Notes: generated by a model from the sequence alone, not told the origin. A DNA stretch of 62,000 nucleotides from Zygnema cylindricum (GCA_037447655.1 JBBHKE010003156.1:1-62000), one strand, 5' to 3'; positions 44,471-57,136 are shown, counted from the first letter of the stretch. Numbers and translations: made by a program.

Positions 44471-45249
44471 TTGTGTATCGGGGAAAAAACTTATGGCGAT
44501 AAAACCGATACCGATAGTTATCATTTATCCAACAGCGAGGGGTCCCCAAACATCGCTCCGAGACCAACAAATTCCTTATCGGCGATAAGTGGAAAAAAAT
44601 ACAGTACGCTATATAATAGTACTTTATAATATACTTTGTATTTTCAATGTATATAGCATGCATGTCACGTATGATACAGCGTGCATGCCACGTATGACAA
44701 TCTGTTTTGTACTCTGTATAACGGGAGAGACAAATTTTCGTACACCCTAAGTTCGAGAATGACGCAAATTGTACGTTACAAATTTGCGATTTCTTCGTAC
44801 GGTCGCAACTTAGGCAGTACGGCGCTAAGTTATAAAGGAAAACGACAGAAAAAAATCCGAACTTAGCCACATGGGGCCGCAGCCTAATAACGATTCGCGG
44901 TGTAGTGCTCTCGGATCCGTTAAATTTTTGCATCCGGACACCGAAACCGAATGCCTTCGGTTTCAACGGAAAAGCCCCTTCATTATTTTTTTGTCATTTT
45001 ATGCTTGAACCGTACATTATGTCGGCCAGAAATATTTTTCAGTGCACGTGCGAAATCTCCCAGAAGTCATAACGAAGACAAAGAAGAAAGCACAAAAAAA
45101 GAAAAAAAAAAAAAAACTGCAGTGCCCGGAATTTCCCGACGCTTATTTCTCCGCCCAAAGCTTTGGAATCCCGTAACCTCCTTCACCAGCAAAATTTGCA
45201 CTTACTGAACAAAACAGTATTTGTATTTTATTCTTACGTCTCTTCCAAC

Positions 45250-45921
45250 ATGTCTGAAAACAAGCTCCACAATTGGTGGTTTAAAAAGGAAGGGAAACAA
45301 AAAGCTCTCGAAGACCCTTCTCCAATTTCACCTACTCCAGCTAATCCTTTCCAAAACCTCCCTAACACAGCTTCAAGTTTTCCTTCCCAGATTTACCTTT
45401 CTTCAATGCTACAAACCTTTCAATCCGTACCTTTTGTTTCTCCTCTAACTCTTTCAGTTTCTCCTTCTCCAGCTCTTCCAGTTTCTCCTCCTCCAACACT
45501 TCCATTTTCTCCTCCTCTAACTCTTTCAGTTTCTCTTTCTCTAGCTCTTCCATTTTCTCCTTCTCCAACACTTGTCGTCCAAAATTTAGAGGCCAGAAAT
45601 GGAACCTCTTTTTTTCCATCTTATAACAATTTCCCAAACAACAATGTCCAAAACAGCAATTTTCTGACACTTGAAACTATACTAAAAGCTTGTACACCTT
45701 CATCGTCTCGCGTATTTCAAACCCTAGAATCAACCTCGAACACAGGAAAACCATTATTGTTTTCTTCGTCTACGGGAATTCCCGTTGTTTCTATGCATCC
45801 AACTAAAGAAGCAGCAAAAACTTCCTCTCCCTCATCTTCCGTAAGAACCTCAGATTGTGCTTTTATTCCTAGTTTTCCTATTTCACCAGGTAAAATACAA
45901 TTATCTGCTCAAATACTGCGT
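45250..45921 (+). CDS. Ser/Pro-rich protein in the Mutator-like element
   Basis: The open frame runs 45163-45921. I prefer the internal start MSENKLHNWWFKKEGKQK at 45250, giving 224 residues. Residues from about 57 to 115 consist of an eight-residue repeat such as SPPLTLSV, SPSPALPV and SPPPTLPF. The rest is Ser/Thr/Asn-rich and probably disordered. It ends 26 bases before the trihelix frame and could be its N-terminal part, through a lost frame or a short intron. The antisense strand over the repeat (45362-45670) is also open and encodes a Glu/Lys/Leu coiled-coil-like sequence, so the coding strand is not certain. No family recognised. Confidence 0.45.
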
Positions 45922-45947
45922 TAAGTTCACGAAGAAAACAAAGAAAA

Positions 45948-46445
45948 GTGACGGGAGAAAACAAGGAAGTAGATGAGGTTCCTTTTCGGAGGAAAAGGGG
46001 CCAAAATTGGGAGGTTTATGAGATGGAGGTCCTCAATGAGGCCAAAAAAATAGAGTATTATGACAACCCAGGTTTATTTGTCAAGGCCAAGTATGCGAAA
46101 AAGGGCGAAAAATGGGGGAATATATCCAAAGCTCTCACATTGAAAGGTGCGGAAAGAAGTGAAAACGAGTGTGAGACGAAATGGAACAACATGACGACTG
46201 ATTTCAAGAAAATTAGGGATTATGGGTTAAAAAATGGCATGGAATCTTACTTCGAATTAAAGAGAAGAAATAAAACCCCCAAAGGCTTGTCAGGCTCATT
46301 CCCCAGATCACTGTTTTATCAAATGGAAGAGTGGTTCCCAGTTAGGGATGATGGCGTTGACCCGATATTCATTTGGGATAAACCACCAGAAAGGCCTAGG
46401 ATTTTGCCACGAGAAACCGATAAACTGATTATCATGAAACGGTAA
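45948..46445 (+). CDS. trihelix (Myb/SANT-like) DNA-binding protein
   Basis: 165 residues starting MTGENKEVDEVPFRRKRG. Residues of about 15-105 show the plant trihelix pattern: tryptophan-spaced helices with NWEVYEMEVLNEAKK, then KWGNISKALTLKGAERSENE, CETKWNNMTTDFKKIRDYG and SYFELKRRNK. A C-terminal region ends with FYQMEEWF...PERPRILPRETDKL. Trihelix domains bind AT/GT-rich sites. In several DNA transposons (for example PIF/Harbinger ORF1) a Myb-like protein assists the transposase. The surrounding terminal repeats suggest such a role here. The frame is intact, unlike nearly every other mobile-element frame in the window. Confidence 0.65.
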   Translation: MTGENKEVDEVPFRRKRGQNWEVYEMEVLNEAKKIEYYDNPGLFVKAKYAKKGEKWGNISKALTLKGAERSENECETKWNNMTTDFKKIRDYGLKNGMESYFELKRRNKTPKGLSGSFPRSLFYQMEEWFPVRDDGVDPIFIWDKPPERPRILPRETDKLIIMKR

Positions 46446-46965
46446 AAAGACGGCGGACTCAAAGTACAACGGATGCAGAATAACATTATGCGCGCGGCTA
46501 GAATCGAACGGACGACATTCAATGATAAAATAAGAGCGGACGGTCAGCGTGAGCGCCGACATCTCAGAATGGCTTTTTTGGCGGCTTTGGCCAAAAAAGT
46601 CGACGGATTGACACGTGGCAGGTTTGTAGTGGATCTCAAAAAAGAAAGGGACAAAGCCACGGCGTCGGATGTGGAAGGTACATCGCTTTAACTGGAGCCG
46701 TACTAAAGCCGTACATATATTATGCCGGCTACTGTCGGGGGAATAAGATGTACATATGAGTGTACATGCCGTACATTTATCTGTACGGTTCGTACAGTTA
46801 TCGCCGATAGTTATCGTTATCGGCATTATCGCCGATAAGTATCCGATATTATCGGCTACTTATCGGCGATAAGACCGATAGCGATATATTGTACCAATAA
46901 ATCGATTATCGGGTCCCCGAAAAATGGCCCATATCGGTTATCGGAAAATCCTTACCGATACACAA

Positions 46966-47300
46966 CACTAATAAAAAGACACTTAACATTATTGCATACA
47001 CGTGTGAATGTGCACTGGAAGAAAGAGATGCAAACTCGTCGACAAAAATCACGTTCTCATATGTTCGTCCGTCGACCGTGTGAACAGCGCGACGGTGTAC
47101 GAATTGTCAGATTTTGTTTGGATACACATATTAGTGTAGACATCGAAAGGGCGGGTATTTATTATTCAGGACAACCCAAATTACAGTTAGGGATTAATTA
47201 GTATATATATATTTAAAAAAAATAAAAAAATTCCCGATTACTGTTAATAACACTATTTTTTTTTTTACGCTATTTATTCCTTTAATAGCGATTGACGGTG
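46966..47300. mobile_element. truncated TA-flanked element
   Basis: The right end TTAATAGCGATTGACGGTG followed by TA is the family terminus. 46973-47150 matches 29750-29930 inverted (AAAGACACTTA, GTGAATGTGCACTGGAAGAAAGA). The other end is missing, apparently replaced by the Mutator-like element at 46965. Confidence 0.6.
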
Positions 47301-47302
47301 TA

Positions 47303-47803
47303 TAGTGTCCAAAACGTGCGAAAAATTCATGCGGAGTACCACAAAAGTTGTCAAACGAAATCTATTAGAAATACTGTACCATTCGCACGGTATCTTAATT
47401 TCATGTGGCCTCCGATTGAAATGTTCGCGCTTTGAAAACATTTTGTTAATTTGCTCTGCAAGACTACAAGGACGATTGCAAGAAGACGGTAGGAGAACGT
47501 CTGCCTTTTACCCGCATGTTACGCATGCGCTATTTAGCGGGTGCACCAATATCTCCCAGAAGCGCGCAATCCGTACGGTCCGCAATGCGCGGGCGTCGGG
47601 TTTCCGATCCTATTCCAGGCAAGTTTTTTGTGTTTTGCCTTTGTTCGGAAAAGAAGTGGATGTTATGAAAGTTTACTTTACTTTGTCCTGTAGGACATGT
47701 GAGAAATTTGAATAAAGGTTAGCATCACATCATTGGCGACAAAGTAAGAGCCATTAACCTTACGTTGAGCAGAAACGAAATGGAATCTTGAGCACCAAGT
47801 CAA
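47303..47803 (+). other. 5' flank of the oxidoreductase gene
   Basis: A 136-codon open frame at 47305-47715 has no recognisable domain and I do not call it. The region presumably holds the promoter and leader of the gene starting at 47804. I see no clear TATA box. Confidence 0.35.
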
Positions 47804-50800
47804 ATGCAGTCAATTGATGTAAAGCAGTTTCTTTGTCTTTTTTTTTTGTTTCTGGCAGCTCCCCCCTTGTCTCGTGTTTTGGCCCTCATATTGTTTCTGG
47901 CATGCGGAGCGGCTGCTCTATTTTATTATGTCAACATGAAGGAGACTAAATGGAAAGCCACCAACACATTCAAACCTTTGGAGGAGGTGAGAGAAAGGAT
48001 CCTTCGAAATGGAACTACTATCATAACTAGTTTCCTTGTTTAAGGATTCTGGGTTTTCGACTCCCTTCCCAATGTGATTAACAATGTCAGGATAAGCCAA
48101 TTCTAGGATAAGCAAATTCTAGTAGTTTTGTGCTTAAAGGTCAAGCCAAAACATGTAATCATTTGATTTCCTCCTCAATATATCAACCAGTCTGAATTTC
48201 AGCTAGTGAGTTGCATACCTTACAATGCAATTCAAGCACATTGCTTAATATGTTTTTTGCGGGAGAAACGTGGCTATTCCATGGCTGTACAGCCATAAGC
48301 TAATCGGCTTTAATAGGTATTCACTGAATATTCCCTTTAACCGTGGTTCATCCATCACGGAGCATTACTGAGTTAACTTCATCACTAAGCATTGTAAGTT
48401 AACCTCATCCCTGAGCATTGGCCAGTTAACTTCATCACTGAGCATTACTGAGCTAATTTCGTCACTCACTGATCGTTACCCAGTTAGCTTCATCACTGAG
48501 CATTCCTGAGTTAACTTTATTATTAAGCATTAGTGAGTTAACTCAGCCTTCAAAACGGCCTATATTTAGCAGCCTGTCTCAGCCATGGCTGAGCATTGAC
48601 TGTAACTTTTGCTCGGTCTCACTATTGGCCGCAATTTCTTGGCTTGCCGCGTTGACTGAACTTTGGCTCAGCCTTGTCGAGTTGAGTTCTAGATGATTTT
48701 AATTTAGCCCATCCAGGCCGTTTGAGTTACCTCACCCATGTCTGTGCATTCCCTTGGGCTCATTGATTTGACTGAATTTTTGGCTAATCTATTTTTGACT
48801 ATTGACTAGTATTGGTTTAGCTGTGGCTTAGGAAAAGCAGACCAAACACGATAAGCAGACCCAAAAAAAAAAAAAAGCAAAAGAAGTTAATGGAAAAAAC
48901 ACTCTCTGCTCTTTTGTTAGTTACTTGTTATTTAACTGAACATGGCTCATTTAAGGCTGCTGCTGACTGACTCAGCTAAGGGCTGTCAATTTCTCAATGC
49001 AGGCATTGTCTGACTTGGCATAAGCTGAGCATTGACCAAATTTAACTCAGCCTAATGCCAGTCTAACGCCCAGTGTTCATTTGCTTTCAGTTTTGGTGGT
49101 TGGGGTGAACCGCGTCAAGTCAACACTGCCAATTCATATGATGTAAAGTCTGGGAGAGAATGGCGCTATATTGAACCATTTGCCATCAGATCCTCCTTTC
49201 AATTCTGTTCTTGGCATTTCTGTGGCAGGTGAAATGGGGTATAATTGGATGTGGTGATGTAACAGAAAAGAAGTCGGGTCCGGCTCTCCAGTTGATTCCA
49301 CACTCTTCTCTAGTGATGGTAATGCGACGAAATGTCACACTGGCCGAGGACTATGCCAAGCGTCACAATGTGCCGAGGTGGACATTTGTTTATTAAGAAC
49401 ATCTTTGTCTTAATAGGATCATTGTCTAACTCAAGATCAGGCTTTTACTTTAATTCTCTAACCATTTTATTGGATCTTTAGCAAAATGTCTTTAAAATTG
49501 ATTCTCACAGTAGTTGTAACTCTATTTAACAAAAATCATATCTAAATTAATGTACATTCGGTGTTTTTTTCACCTTCTGGTTTGACAAGTATTAACAAAA
49601 CTTTGAATTGATATTTAAAATTGGTTAAGTGAACATGCAAAGGCGTTTCTCATTCCTGAAGTCTATAATGATTTTGTTCCGGTTTTATGAATAGCTCTAT
49701 TTTACAACCCGGTTTCTGTCCCACAAACTTATTATGTTTATGGTTGACACCACGAAATGATAATCTCAAATGTGGCTGCAACCTCCAGGTGGACCAGCAG
49801 TGCAGAGGAGCTTGTGAAAGATCCCGAGGTGAATGCAATCTATGTAGCAACACCACCTCTTTATCACATCAAGTAAGAATACCCTTGCTGTTCTCCTCTT
49901 TCTCCCACTCCTTTTCTTATACCTGTACTCTTCCTCTTCACCTCCTTGTGCTTCACCCATCGCCATCTTCTCCCTGCCATTCACCCTGCCCGCCCCCCTC
50001 TCCTCCGGTCTTCTTCTCTTTTCCTAGTAAACACTTTTATAATTAATCGCAGCCGTGGCTGTGTTGCAGGTATGCTCTCATGGCAGCTGCAGTGGGGAAG
50101 CCGGTGTATGTTGAGAAACCCATGGGAGTCAGTCAAGCAGCTGGAAAAATGATGGTTACAGAATTTCATCAACGGAATCTGCCTCTCTATGTTGCCTATT
50201 ACAGAAGGGCTCTCCCTAACTTTCTCAAGGTGAGTCCAGGTCTTTCCATCTTTTGTCCTGTTTTTACACAGAAGAAGTCCTGGATTTTTTAGAAGCAGTC
50301 ACATTAGGATCTTAATGAGCCCATAGCAATAGGAAATTTCAGTTGAATTGTTACGTCACAAAAAAATTGGTGCACCAGGTGTCACACCAGGATGAGCATG
50401 TCATTATTTCTGTGCACAAGCACAGGCTACGTTTTCTTGCCAAATGTCAAACAGTTTGAGCCTCGATTTGACATCATCGAAACCGAACCTATCTTTTGAA
50501 CCAAACCAAAACAGGTAGAACCATTAAGAAACATTTTGAACTGAACTGCTAGGAACATTTTGTTTTATGGTTAGGGTCGGTTCTACCTCGAATTGGAATA
50601 AGTGCAAGGTCAACTCAACCTTGTGAGACAGAATTAAAAATTACAAAAGTCCTCCGTGCAAAAAACACGAAGGCACGCGCTTCGCAACCGCATGCTGGTC
50701 TCAGGAGCAGAACTGACCCACTTCAAGACAAGTTCTCTTGACAAACTTAGAAATCAACTCTCGATATCATAGTTTTCTAAGCAATCCAGTGGAAAGTTCT

Positions 50801-52756
50801 CATTAACCTCAATGCTGCAATTAATCACAAAATTAGCAAACACTCTCCTCCTCCTCGCCAGGTTTAGATAACAGGCTCTTCCAATAACCTTGTCTCCAGT
50901 TGCATGGAATCCTATTAGGAACTAAGTCAACACATGTGGCCGCGAAAAATTTTGCATGGATCAAAGCCATCATGAGCCTTCACCTTTTAATTAGCCGGAA
51001 TTACACTGGATATGGCAACTCACCAACCATACAAATATATAACCCACATTTTGGCACATCCAATACCGGTGATCATGACTTTGCCTGCCCGGCCAACTGT
51101 AACCTGTAACCGTAGTTTTAATGCGAAAACATGCACAGATACTGTATATGGTTACTCCATCTTGTACCCGTATTTTATTTCTGGCTAAACACGCATATCA
51201 TACGGGGTAACCACAGGCAAGATTTCCATACTTTTTTCACATTAAATCTACGCCTGTAACTCACAAAACCACCTTTTACTTCTCTCCCACCACCTATGTT
51301 CAAAGAGTTATAACCAAGTCAGGAAAATATTCATTTTGACCAATTGATTGGAAACTTGCATGCTATTCACCTGCAACATTATGACAAAATCGACACTAGT
51401 AGCATTTACAGGTCTACAGAAACTGCTCTTTTGTAGAATAGTAAGATCCAGACTACTCCCAATGAATCTTGTAATTTAACAGTCAAATGGGCGTTTGGTT
51501 TGACCATGCAGGTGCAGGAACTGGTGACAAGTGGCGCCATAGGAAGGCCCCGAGCAGTGCATGTCCAATATCATCGCCCTCCTAATCAGGCCGATTTGGT
51601 GTGGGCGGCAGCTGGGGGAGCTGGCCTCCGCTCAGGATCTTCTCTGCAAACAAATCTGAGTCGTCCATTGCAGTGGAGGACAGATCCGATGGTTGGTGGA
51701 GACGGAGGATACTTTCGTGACAAAGCAAGCCATCAGCTGGACCTCTTGGAATATTGGTTTGGACCTATTGTAAGATTTGTGAATCCAAGGACCATGTTCG
51801 CTTTTACTTTTCTCTCCTATATATCGCTTGTCACCGAAAGTTATAAAAAGATCATTTTCGACTAATGCTGTTGATTGTTATTCCCTTTTTTTTTTCTTAT
51901 TTTTGTGGTAACACTCGGCAGACCAAATTTGTTATTCCGTCCAGGTATAAGTGACTATGGTTTGAAGCTTTGAGGTCGTGTTTGCATTTCTATGTCCTCA
52001 ACGTTTATGTTTACCTACCTTTTATGTGTACTTTTATGTCCTACATGTTGGCATCTTATGTACCTACTTCCTCATTGTAGAACTCCCAGCTCATATATTT
52101 TGCAATTCACTGACCCAATGTGATTAGTTGTTGTTGTGAGTCCCATGTTATTGACGCTTCCCCCAATTAGAGTGGACCACATTAAACCAACATCGTGCTA
52201 TTAACACATTAACACGTGTGGTCAATAGTTTCTAATTTTCACTAGTGTCCAAGGCTGAGGGCATTTCAATGCCAATTGAAAACCACACACTAACTTTGAA
52301 TGAGGATGCGATGGAGCTCTGGTACTTACTTTTCCTTTTTATGAACAGGTGTCAGCCTCTGGAAGCTCCAGAAATCAGGGTGCCCTTTACCCAGCTGAAG
52401 ACACTTTTGTGGGGACCTTCACATTCTCCAATGGCGTTGTAGGAACTGGGTCATGGTGCTTTGTGACCGGCCAGAGTGCACACAGCGAGTATGGAGAAAT
52501 TGCGGGAAGTTCTGGGCGAATCAAATTTCAATTTTTTAAATCCAATAAAATCGAATTATGGAACGAAACAGGGTACTCTGAGGTAGATATTCCAAATCCA
52601 AAGCATGTCCAGCAGCCATTATTGGAAACTGTTGTGAGCGCCTTGAGAGGAAAGGGAGAGTGTCCCAGTACAGGGGAGAGTGCACTGAGGACAAATTGGG
52701 TTATGGATTGCATTGTGCACGGGATCTCAATGTCGTTAGCGCCACAGGTATTATGA
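47804..52756 (+). CDS. GFO/IDH/MocA-type NAD(P)-dependent oxidoreductase, membrane-anchored
   Basis: Six exons (47804-47986, 49229-49377, 49789-49872, 50070-50229, 51512-51769, 52349-52756) join in phase at GT-AG introns to give 413 residues. Residues of about 62-75, VKWGIIGCGDVTEK, are the Rossmann dinucleotide motif. Next come VNAIYVATPPLYHIKYALMA and the catalytic EKP motif in VYVEKPMGVS. The C-terminal sheet domain includes GGYFRDKASHQLDLLEYWFG, with the family His and Asp, and TFTFSNGVVGTGSW. The family oxidises sugars or related polyols; the substrate cannot be told. Residues of about 22-44 (LSRVLALILFLACGAAALFYYV) form a likely membrane anchor. A start at the later Met (47935) would remove it. 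Confidence 0.85.
48352..48552 (+). repeat. minisatellite in intron 1 of the oxidoreductase gene
   Basis: About six units of 30-35 bases follow the pattern GAGCATTACTGAGTTAACTT then CATCACT, with frequent substitutions. GAGCATT words continue sparsely to about 48600. The intron is 1,242 bp in total. Confidence 0.7.
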
Positions 52757-55700
52757 GGATGATCGTTTCAGTCAAGTTTACATAGTTTACAAGCTTTCAA
52801 GTTAAGCTTGTCGAGGGAATGCACGTTAATTGTAGTGCAAGATGACCTCGGACGAAAAGTTCGGATGCAAGTTTTGTCGCTAGATAAATAGTTTAACCAC
52901 AAGTAAAATTGTTTATTTATTTGTTTATTAGTGTATAGTGTAGGCTTTGTAATTTACCCACATGCTAAGATGTAGAATGTGAAGAAAATAGACCAGTCTT
53001 ACAACTGCAACCTCCTTGTAATTCTTGTTCATATTTAATTATTTAATTTGAGCAGTTGTAATCTGATGGTAATTTCCTTGTGAGTTTGCCTCTCCACCCC
53101 TCTCCCAAAACCCATCCTATGGTCCCTCCCTTTCGTCCCTTTCCTCCCCGTATCACTCTTTCATAAGAGTTGAGATGTCTACGATGCCTTGCTGACATGT
53201 GCACTCGTTCATTTTGAGAATGATTGTGTTAATTTTGATGCCCTTTTGTTTTTTTGTTGATATGCTGATTAAGGGCTCAAGCTCTGTGTTGCACGATGGT
53301 CAGACACTTAGAGCATGCATTTTTTGGTATTATATATGACCTTGGGTTTTCTTTTGTGTAAAAGTGTGAACTATATGGCTTAACAAAAACAACTTAAATG
53401 ACAAAGATAATGTGGAACACACAAAAATAGCCTTCTGGAGATTTTGGCATTTACTCATAGTCTAGTTTTGGAAGATGGAATGCGACACATTAGAAAAAAA
53501 GAAAGTTTTCATCCACATTAATTAAGAGCATAAGAAGTTAGTGAGACAAAATTTTGCAATAAATGGAATTTGAAAAAACAAATGAATACAAATAAAGAAC
53601 GATTGCAAGGCACTGAACAATTGAAACACATTTTAAAGGCTCTTTAATGATGATGTATACACGAGGACCCAAAAGTGTTTGACTCTAATAGGGCAATTAT
53701 CCTAGGTGTTCAATGGACTGTGAAGCATGTTTAATGTTTTGATAAAATAAAGACAATGAGCTATTTGTAACAATATGGATACTAGATGCAATTTTGATGT
53801 AAACTATTTAGCAATTCAGATATATGGATCAAATGTGTCGCCTACACGGCCCATCGTGGTTAGCGTCAATAACACAAATTCAATTTCGACTTTTTCTGGC
53901 TTAGGGTCACAAAATAGCGTTAACAACATTATTTAAAGACGTGGACTACAATCTGCCACATCTCCTTGCACTAAATTGGTATTATACATTCTAATTTCAA
54001 ACTAACACTAATAAATCTATAACGCTAATCACAAAGAGTACCTTCCCATTGTGAAACTTACAATGGGATAACTACAATTTTTCTTACAATGTGATATTAA
54101 CATATAAAGTTGTGGGAAATTCCCCCACCTTGAAGGTACCAAAGCAGATATATGTCTACATACAACTGTAGTAAATAGCGGGGTTCACACTTGAAAAAGG
54201 AGAAAGCGGTATAGTATGAAAACGGTATTTTTTTTGGTACGCCGTGAACTGGCATGTGACGCTAGCCTATGTCAACTAGCGTGTCGTGATATGAGCCACT
54301 TGTCCGTCGAAAAAGAAAACGATTTGCGAACATGATATATACGAAGCCTTCCAAATCATACTGTATTGCCACGCAAGCGTTTGTACAAACCGAGGAACTT
54401 AGAACATGCCCAAATAAAAGCCCTCTGGCGCCCGAAAAAAAAAAACAACAAAAAACCAAGCGAACACCTCACACGAATCATATCTTCCTTTCACTTTCAA
54501 CCTTCCAAAATTTTGATAAACCAAGCAAAACTTTCCCAAACAATGGCTCTTTTTTTATCCCTGTTTTTCCTAACAACCACTTTCTGTTGCTAGTCGCCGC
54601 TCACTCCCAGGATTTCTTTATCCTCACCCGTTTCTTGGTTGTCTTTTTTTCTTGACAAACTTAATTTTAAATCTGTATTTTTAATGAATGTTTAGATTTT
54701 AATGTTAATTGTGTTGCAGTCTGGCCAACAAAAAATGTACTAACAAGCTAAAAAGCTTCGTATTTATAAAGATTTAAACTTTATATAATTTTCAATTCAT
54801 GCACATTAAGTTTATTTTATAAATATAACCATTAGTTTTTGTAAATTACCCAATAAATTTTATAAATTTATGAGGTGAATTTTCTAAATTTTGATTGATA
54901 CTATTAATAAGTTGTTGTAAAGTTATCTTTGATTTATGTACAGATTTTGAATGTAAAATCTTTAAAAAATCTAAATCTACAATAGGGCTAGTTTGATATA
55001 ATTGTAAAAAATCCACATTATCATAGCCTGCAGTATATTAGATAAATTTAATATAATTCTATTTGAATATACTATCATTATTAAGAAAAAATTTCATTCG
55101 TGACTATCTAAACCTTTATAAATCTATTATTTAGAATATCTTTGGAATGCCTTTTTTTTTAAGGTCTTATTGAGTCTTTAAGTATGCATGCTGGACCATC
55201 GTTGGGGTTCAGATAATTTGTTGTTTTTGAGGTACCTTTAACTTCCAAATGTATGGTTATATTTACATTTTTAATGAAAAGACTATTACTTCTCCAAATA
55301 GTCGCTTCGTAAGATTTTTAAAGCATTAATGTTTCTTTTATTGGTGTAGATCGTAAACTTACAACAGAATTAACCTGAATGAAATTTTATTGAGATCTTA
55401 TGCTTTCTGCTTAAGACTTAACAAAAACATAGTTTTTTGTCCTTCAAATATTAACAACTATATTTCCAGTTAAAACTCTTTATTCACTTAATGCATTTTT
55501 TTTTAATAGCTAGAATATGTATTTTTATCAATAACTTTTGTTTTTCCATTATATCATTAAAAAAGTTTTATAAAGTCAAAAATTAATCTGCCCAAAAACT
55601 AGTTCATCTTCCTAGGAAATAAATCGTCTTTTACACTATAAGTTAAACCATTTAATTGAAGAAAGTTTATGATTATAGTTTACACACCCTATCCTTCACT

Positions 55701-56139
55701 AACACTCCCACTCCCATTTTTCGCCATTAAATCCTTGTACAAGCATGTTGTAAACATCCGAAGGAGATACACGAAAATGGAGGATATCAACTTTCCCGTT
55801 TTCAGTCAAATTTCACAAAAAGATATGCCTCCAAATAGACATGTCACGCGAGGTGAACTAGAACAAGATCGTTGGAAGAAACATAAAATAGAGGTTTTGT
55901 TGGTTAGTTAGGTCAAACTCCAAAAAAACCCACGTAAGCATTGCACCAAAGAGCAATGGCAAAAAATCACAATTGTCGTCAATCACTACCACACAGTAAA
56001 GGCCATTCCATCGCTTCGTGTAAACAAAAACTAAGCGACGGAAAAAAAATTGTAAATATGCAATGAGGAGGGAGAAAGAAACAGGGGAAGAACCTCAAGG
56101 GACATATTTTTTCATTTAAGTCCCTATTTTACACTGTCG
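52757..56139. other. AT-rich intergenic region
   Basis: No gene I can support. An 80-codon frame at 55669-55911 and a 107-codon frame at 54332-54655 lack recognisable domains. 54660-55660 is very AT-rich with many short A and T runs. The first few hundred bases are probably the 3' untranslated region of the oxidoreductase gene. Confidence 0.45.
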
Positions 56140-56238
56140 CTTTGACACTACGAGCTAAAAGGTGGACAGTGAGAATTTGGAGCGATGTTGCTTTGACACT
56201 ACGAGCTAAAAGGTGGACAGTGAGAATTTGGAGCGATT
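56140..56238. repeat. tandem duplication of a ~50-base unit
   Basis: GCTTTGACACTACGAGCTAA through GAATTTGGAGCGAT occurs twice in direct succession. The copies are essentially identical, so the duplication is recent. Confidence 0.75.
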
Positions 56239-56289
56239 TGAGATATAGCAGGTAATAATGCGAGATTAAAAGTCAATGCAGGGAAACGA

Positions 56290-57136
56290 GTGATACCTCA
56301 AAATGAGACACCAAATCAGGAGAGGCAAAACTTAAACCACCATGAACCTGGTCCAAAGAAAAATAAGCAACTAATTACAGAAGGTGATATTAACGACGAT
56401 AAAGGAATAAAAAATGCAACAGGGGTGCGAGGCAGTCTAATTCTGGTGGATGAATTAACAAGTGAGAAAAATTAAAAGAGAGTGGATGGAAAAAATAAGA
56501 ACATTGGTGAGGAATATGATGGGTTTCATCCAGGTAAAAGTCATGCACAACCTATAATTCCGGATGAATGGTGCACAAGGCAAGAAAGCGACACTGATGA
56601 CGATGAAGGAGAGTGCGAAATGTGGGGGGGGGGCATCTAACACCGCAGAAGAGAGGGTTAAAGAGGTGTTCAGCTCGCTACAGAGCAGAAAAATCCCCAC
56701 GCCACCCAAAACAACCCCCAAGTGGAAACCAACCTGCATTTTGGCAATTTAGTGTCGATGCATCGAAAATCCTGAACCTTGTAAGAGCAAGAATTAGAGT
56801 TCTTGAGGATGAAAAAAACAATGCTTGGCCTAAGGAAATGATGATTTAAATGGGTTGGTATAAAGAATCTTTGGTATTATCAATAAGGCGGATGCGGATC
56901 AATCTGACAAAGGTCTAACGAAACCAAAACCGAGTTGATCGAGCGTCGACTAGCTTTCGACATGGAGTGTCGAAGGAAAGACGGAGAAGATAAAAGGGAA
57001 CAAAAAAAGAAAGAAAATGAGAGAGAAGAACGTATGGTACCAATTTGTGAGAGAGAAATAAAATTGAAGAAATGATGGTGAAAAATAAGGAGATGCGTCT
57101 AAAATTGGAGTGTGCCAAGCGCGAAGTCAACTACTA
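56290..57136 (+). pseudogene. degenerate Harbinger ORF1-like remnant
   Basis: Short plus-strand pieces in changing frames read RQNLNHHEPGPKKNKQ (56290-56475), a Glu/Asp/Lys-rich middle, then ELIERRLAFDMECRRKDGED and a run of Lys/Glu ending near 57136. The charged, coiled tail with a RRLAFDME-type motif resembles the C-terminus of Myb-like ORF1 proteins of PIF/Harbinger elements. The Myb part is not recognisable. The placement, convergent to the transposase remnant at 58824-59500, supports this reading. Confidence 0.35.

Larger units (their letters stand above)
44471..46965 (+). mobile_element. Mutator-like element carrying a trihelix protein gene
   Basis: 2,495 bp. The left end TTGTGTATCGGGGAAAA and inverted right end TTGTGTATCGGTAAGG match the termini of 27125-27910. 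About 230 bp inside each end also match it. Between them lie two open frames (45250-45921 and 45948-46445). TTATCGSCGATAA palindromes sit near the ends (44576-44588, 46826-46838, 46860-46872). The 9-base flanks TTCCTTGAG and CACTAATAA do not match, so the insertion-site duplication is lost or the limits are rearranged. No DDE transposase was found. Confidence 0.65.

Noticed and set aside
44735-44892. Right end of a TA-flanked or Harbinger-like element (ending ATTCGCGGTGTA)
   Set aside because: No left partner was found. It sits inside the Mutator-like element, so only a fragment can be claimed, not an element.
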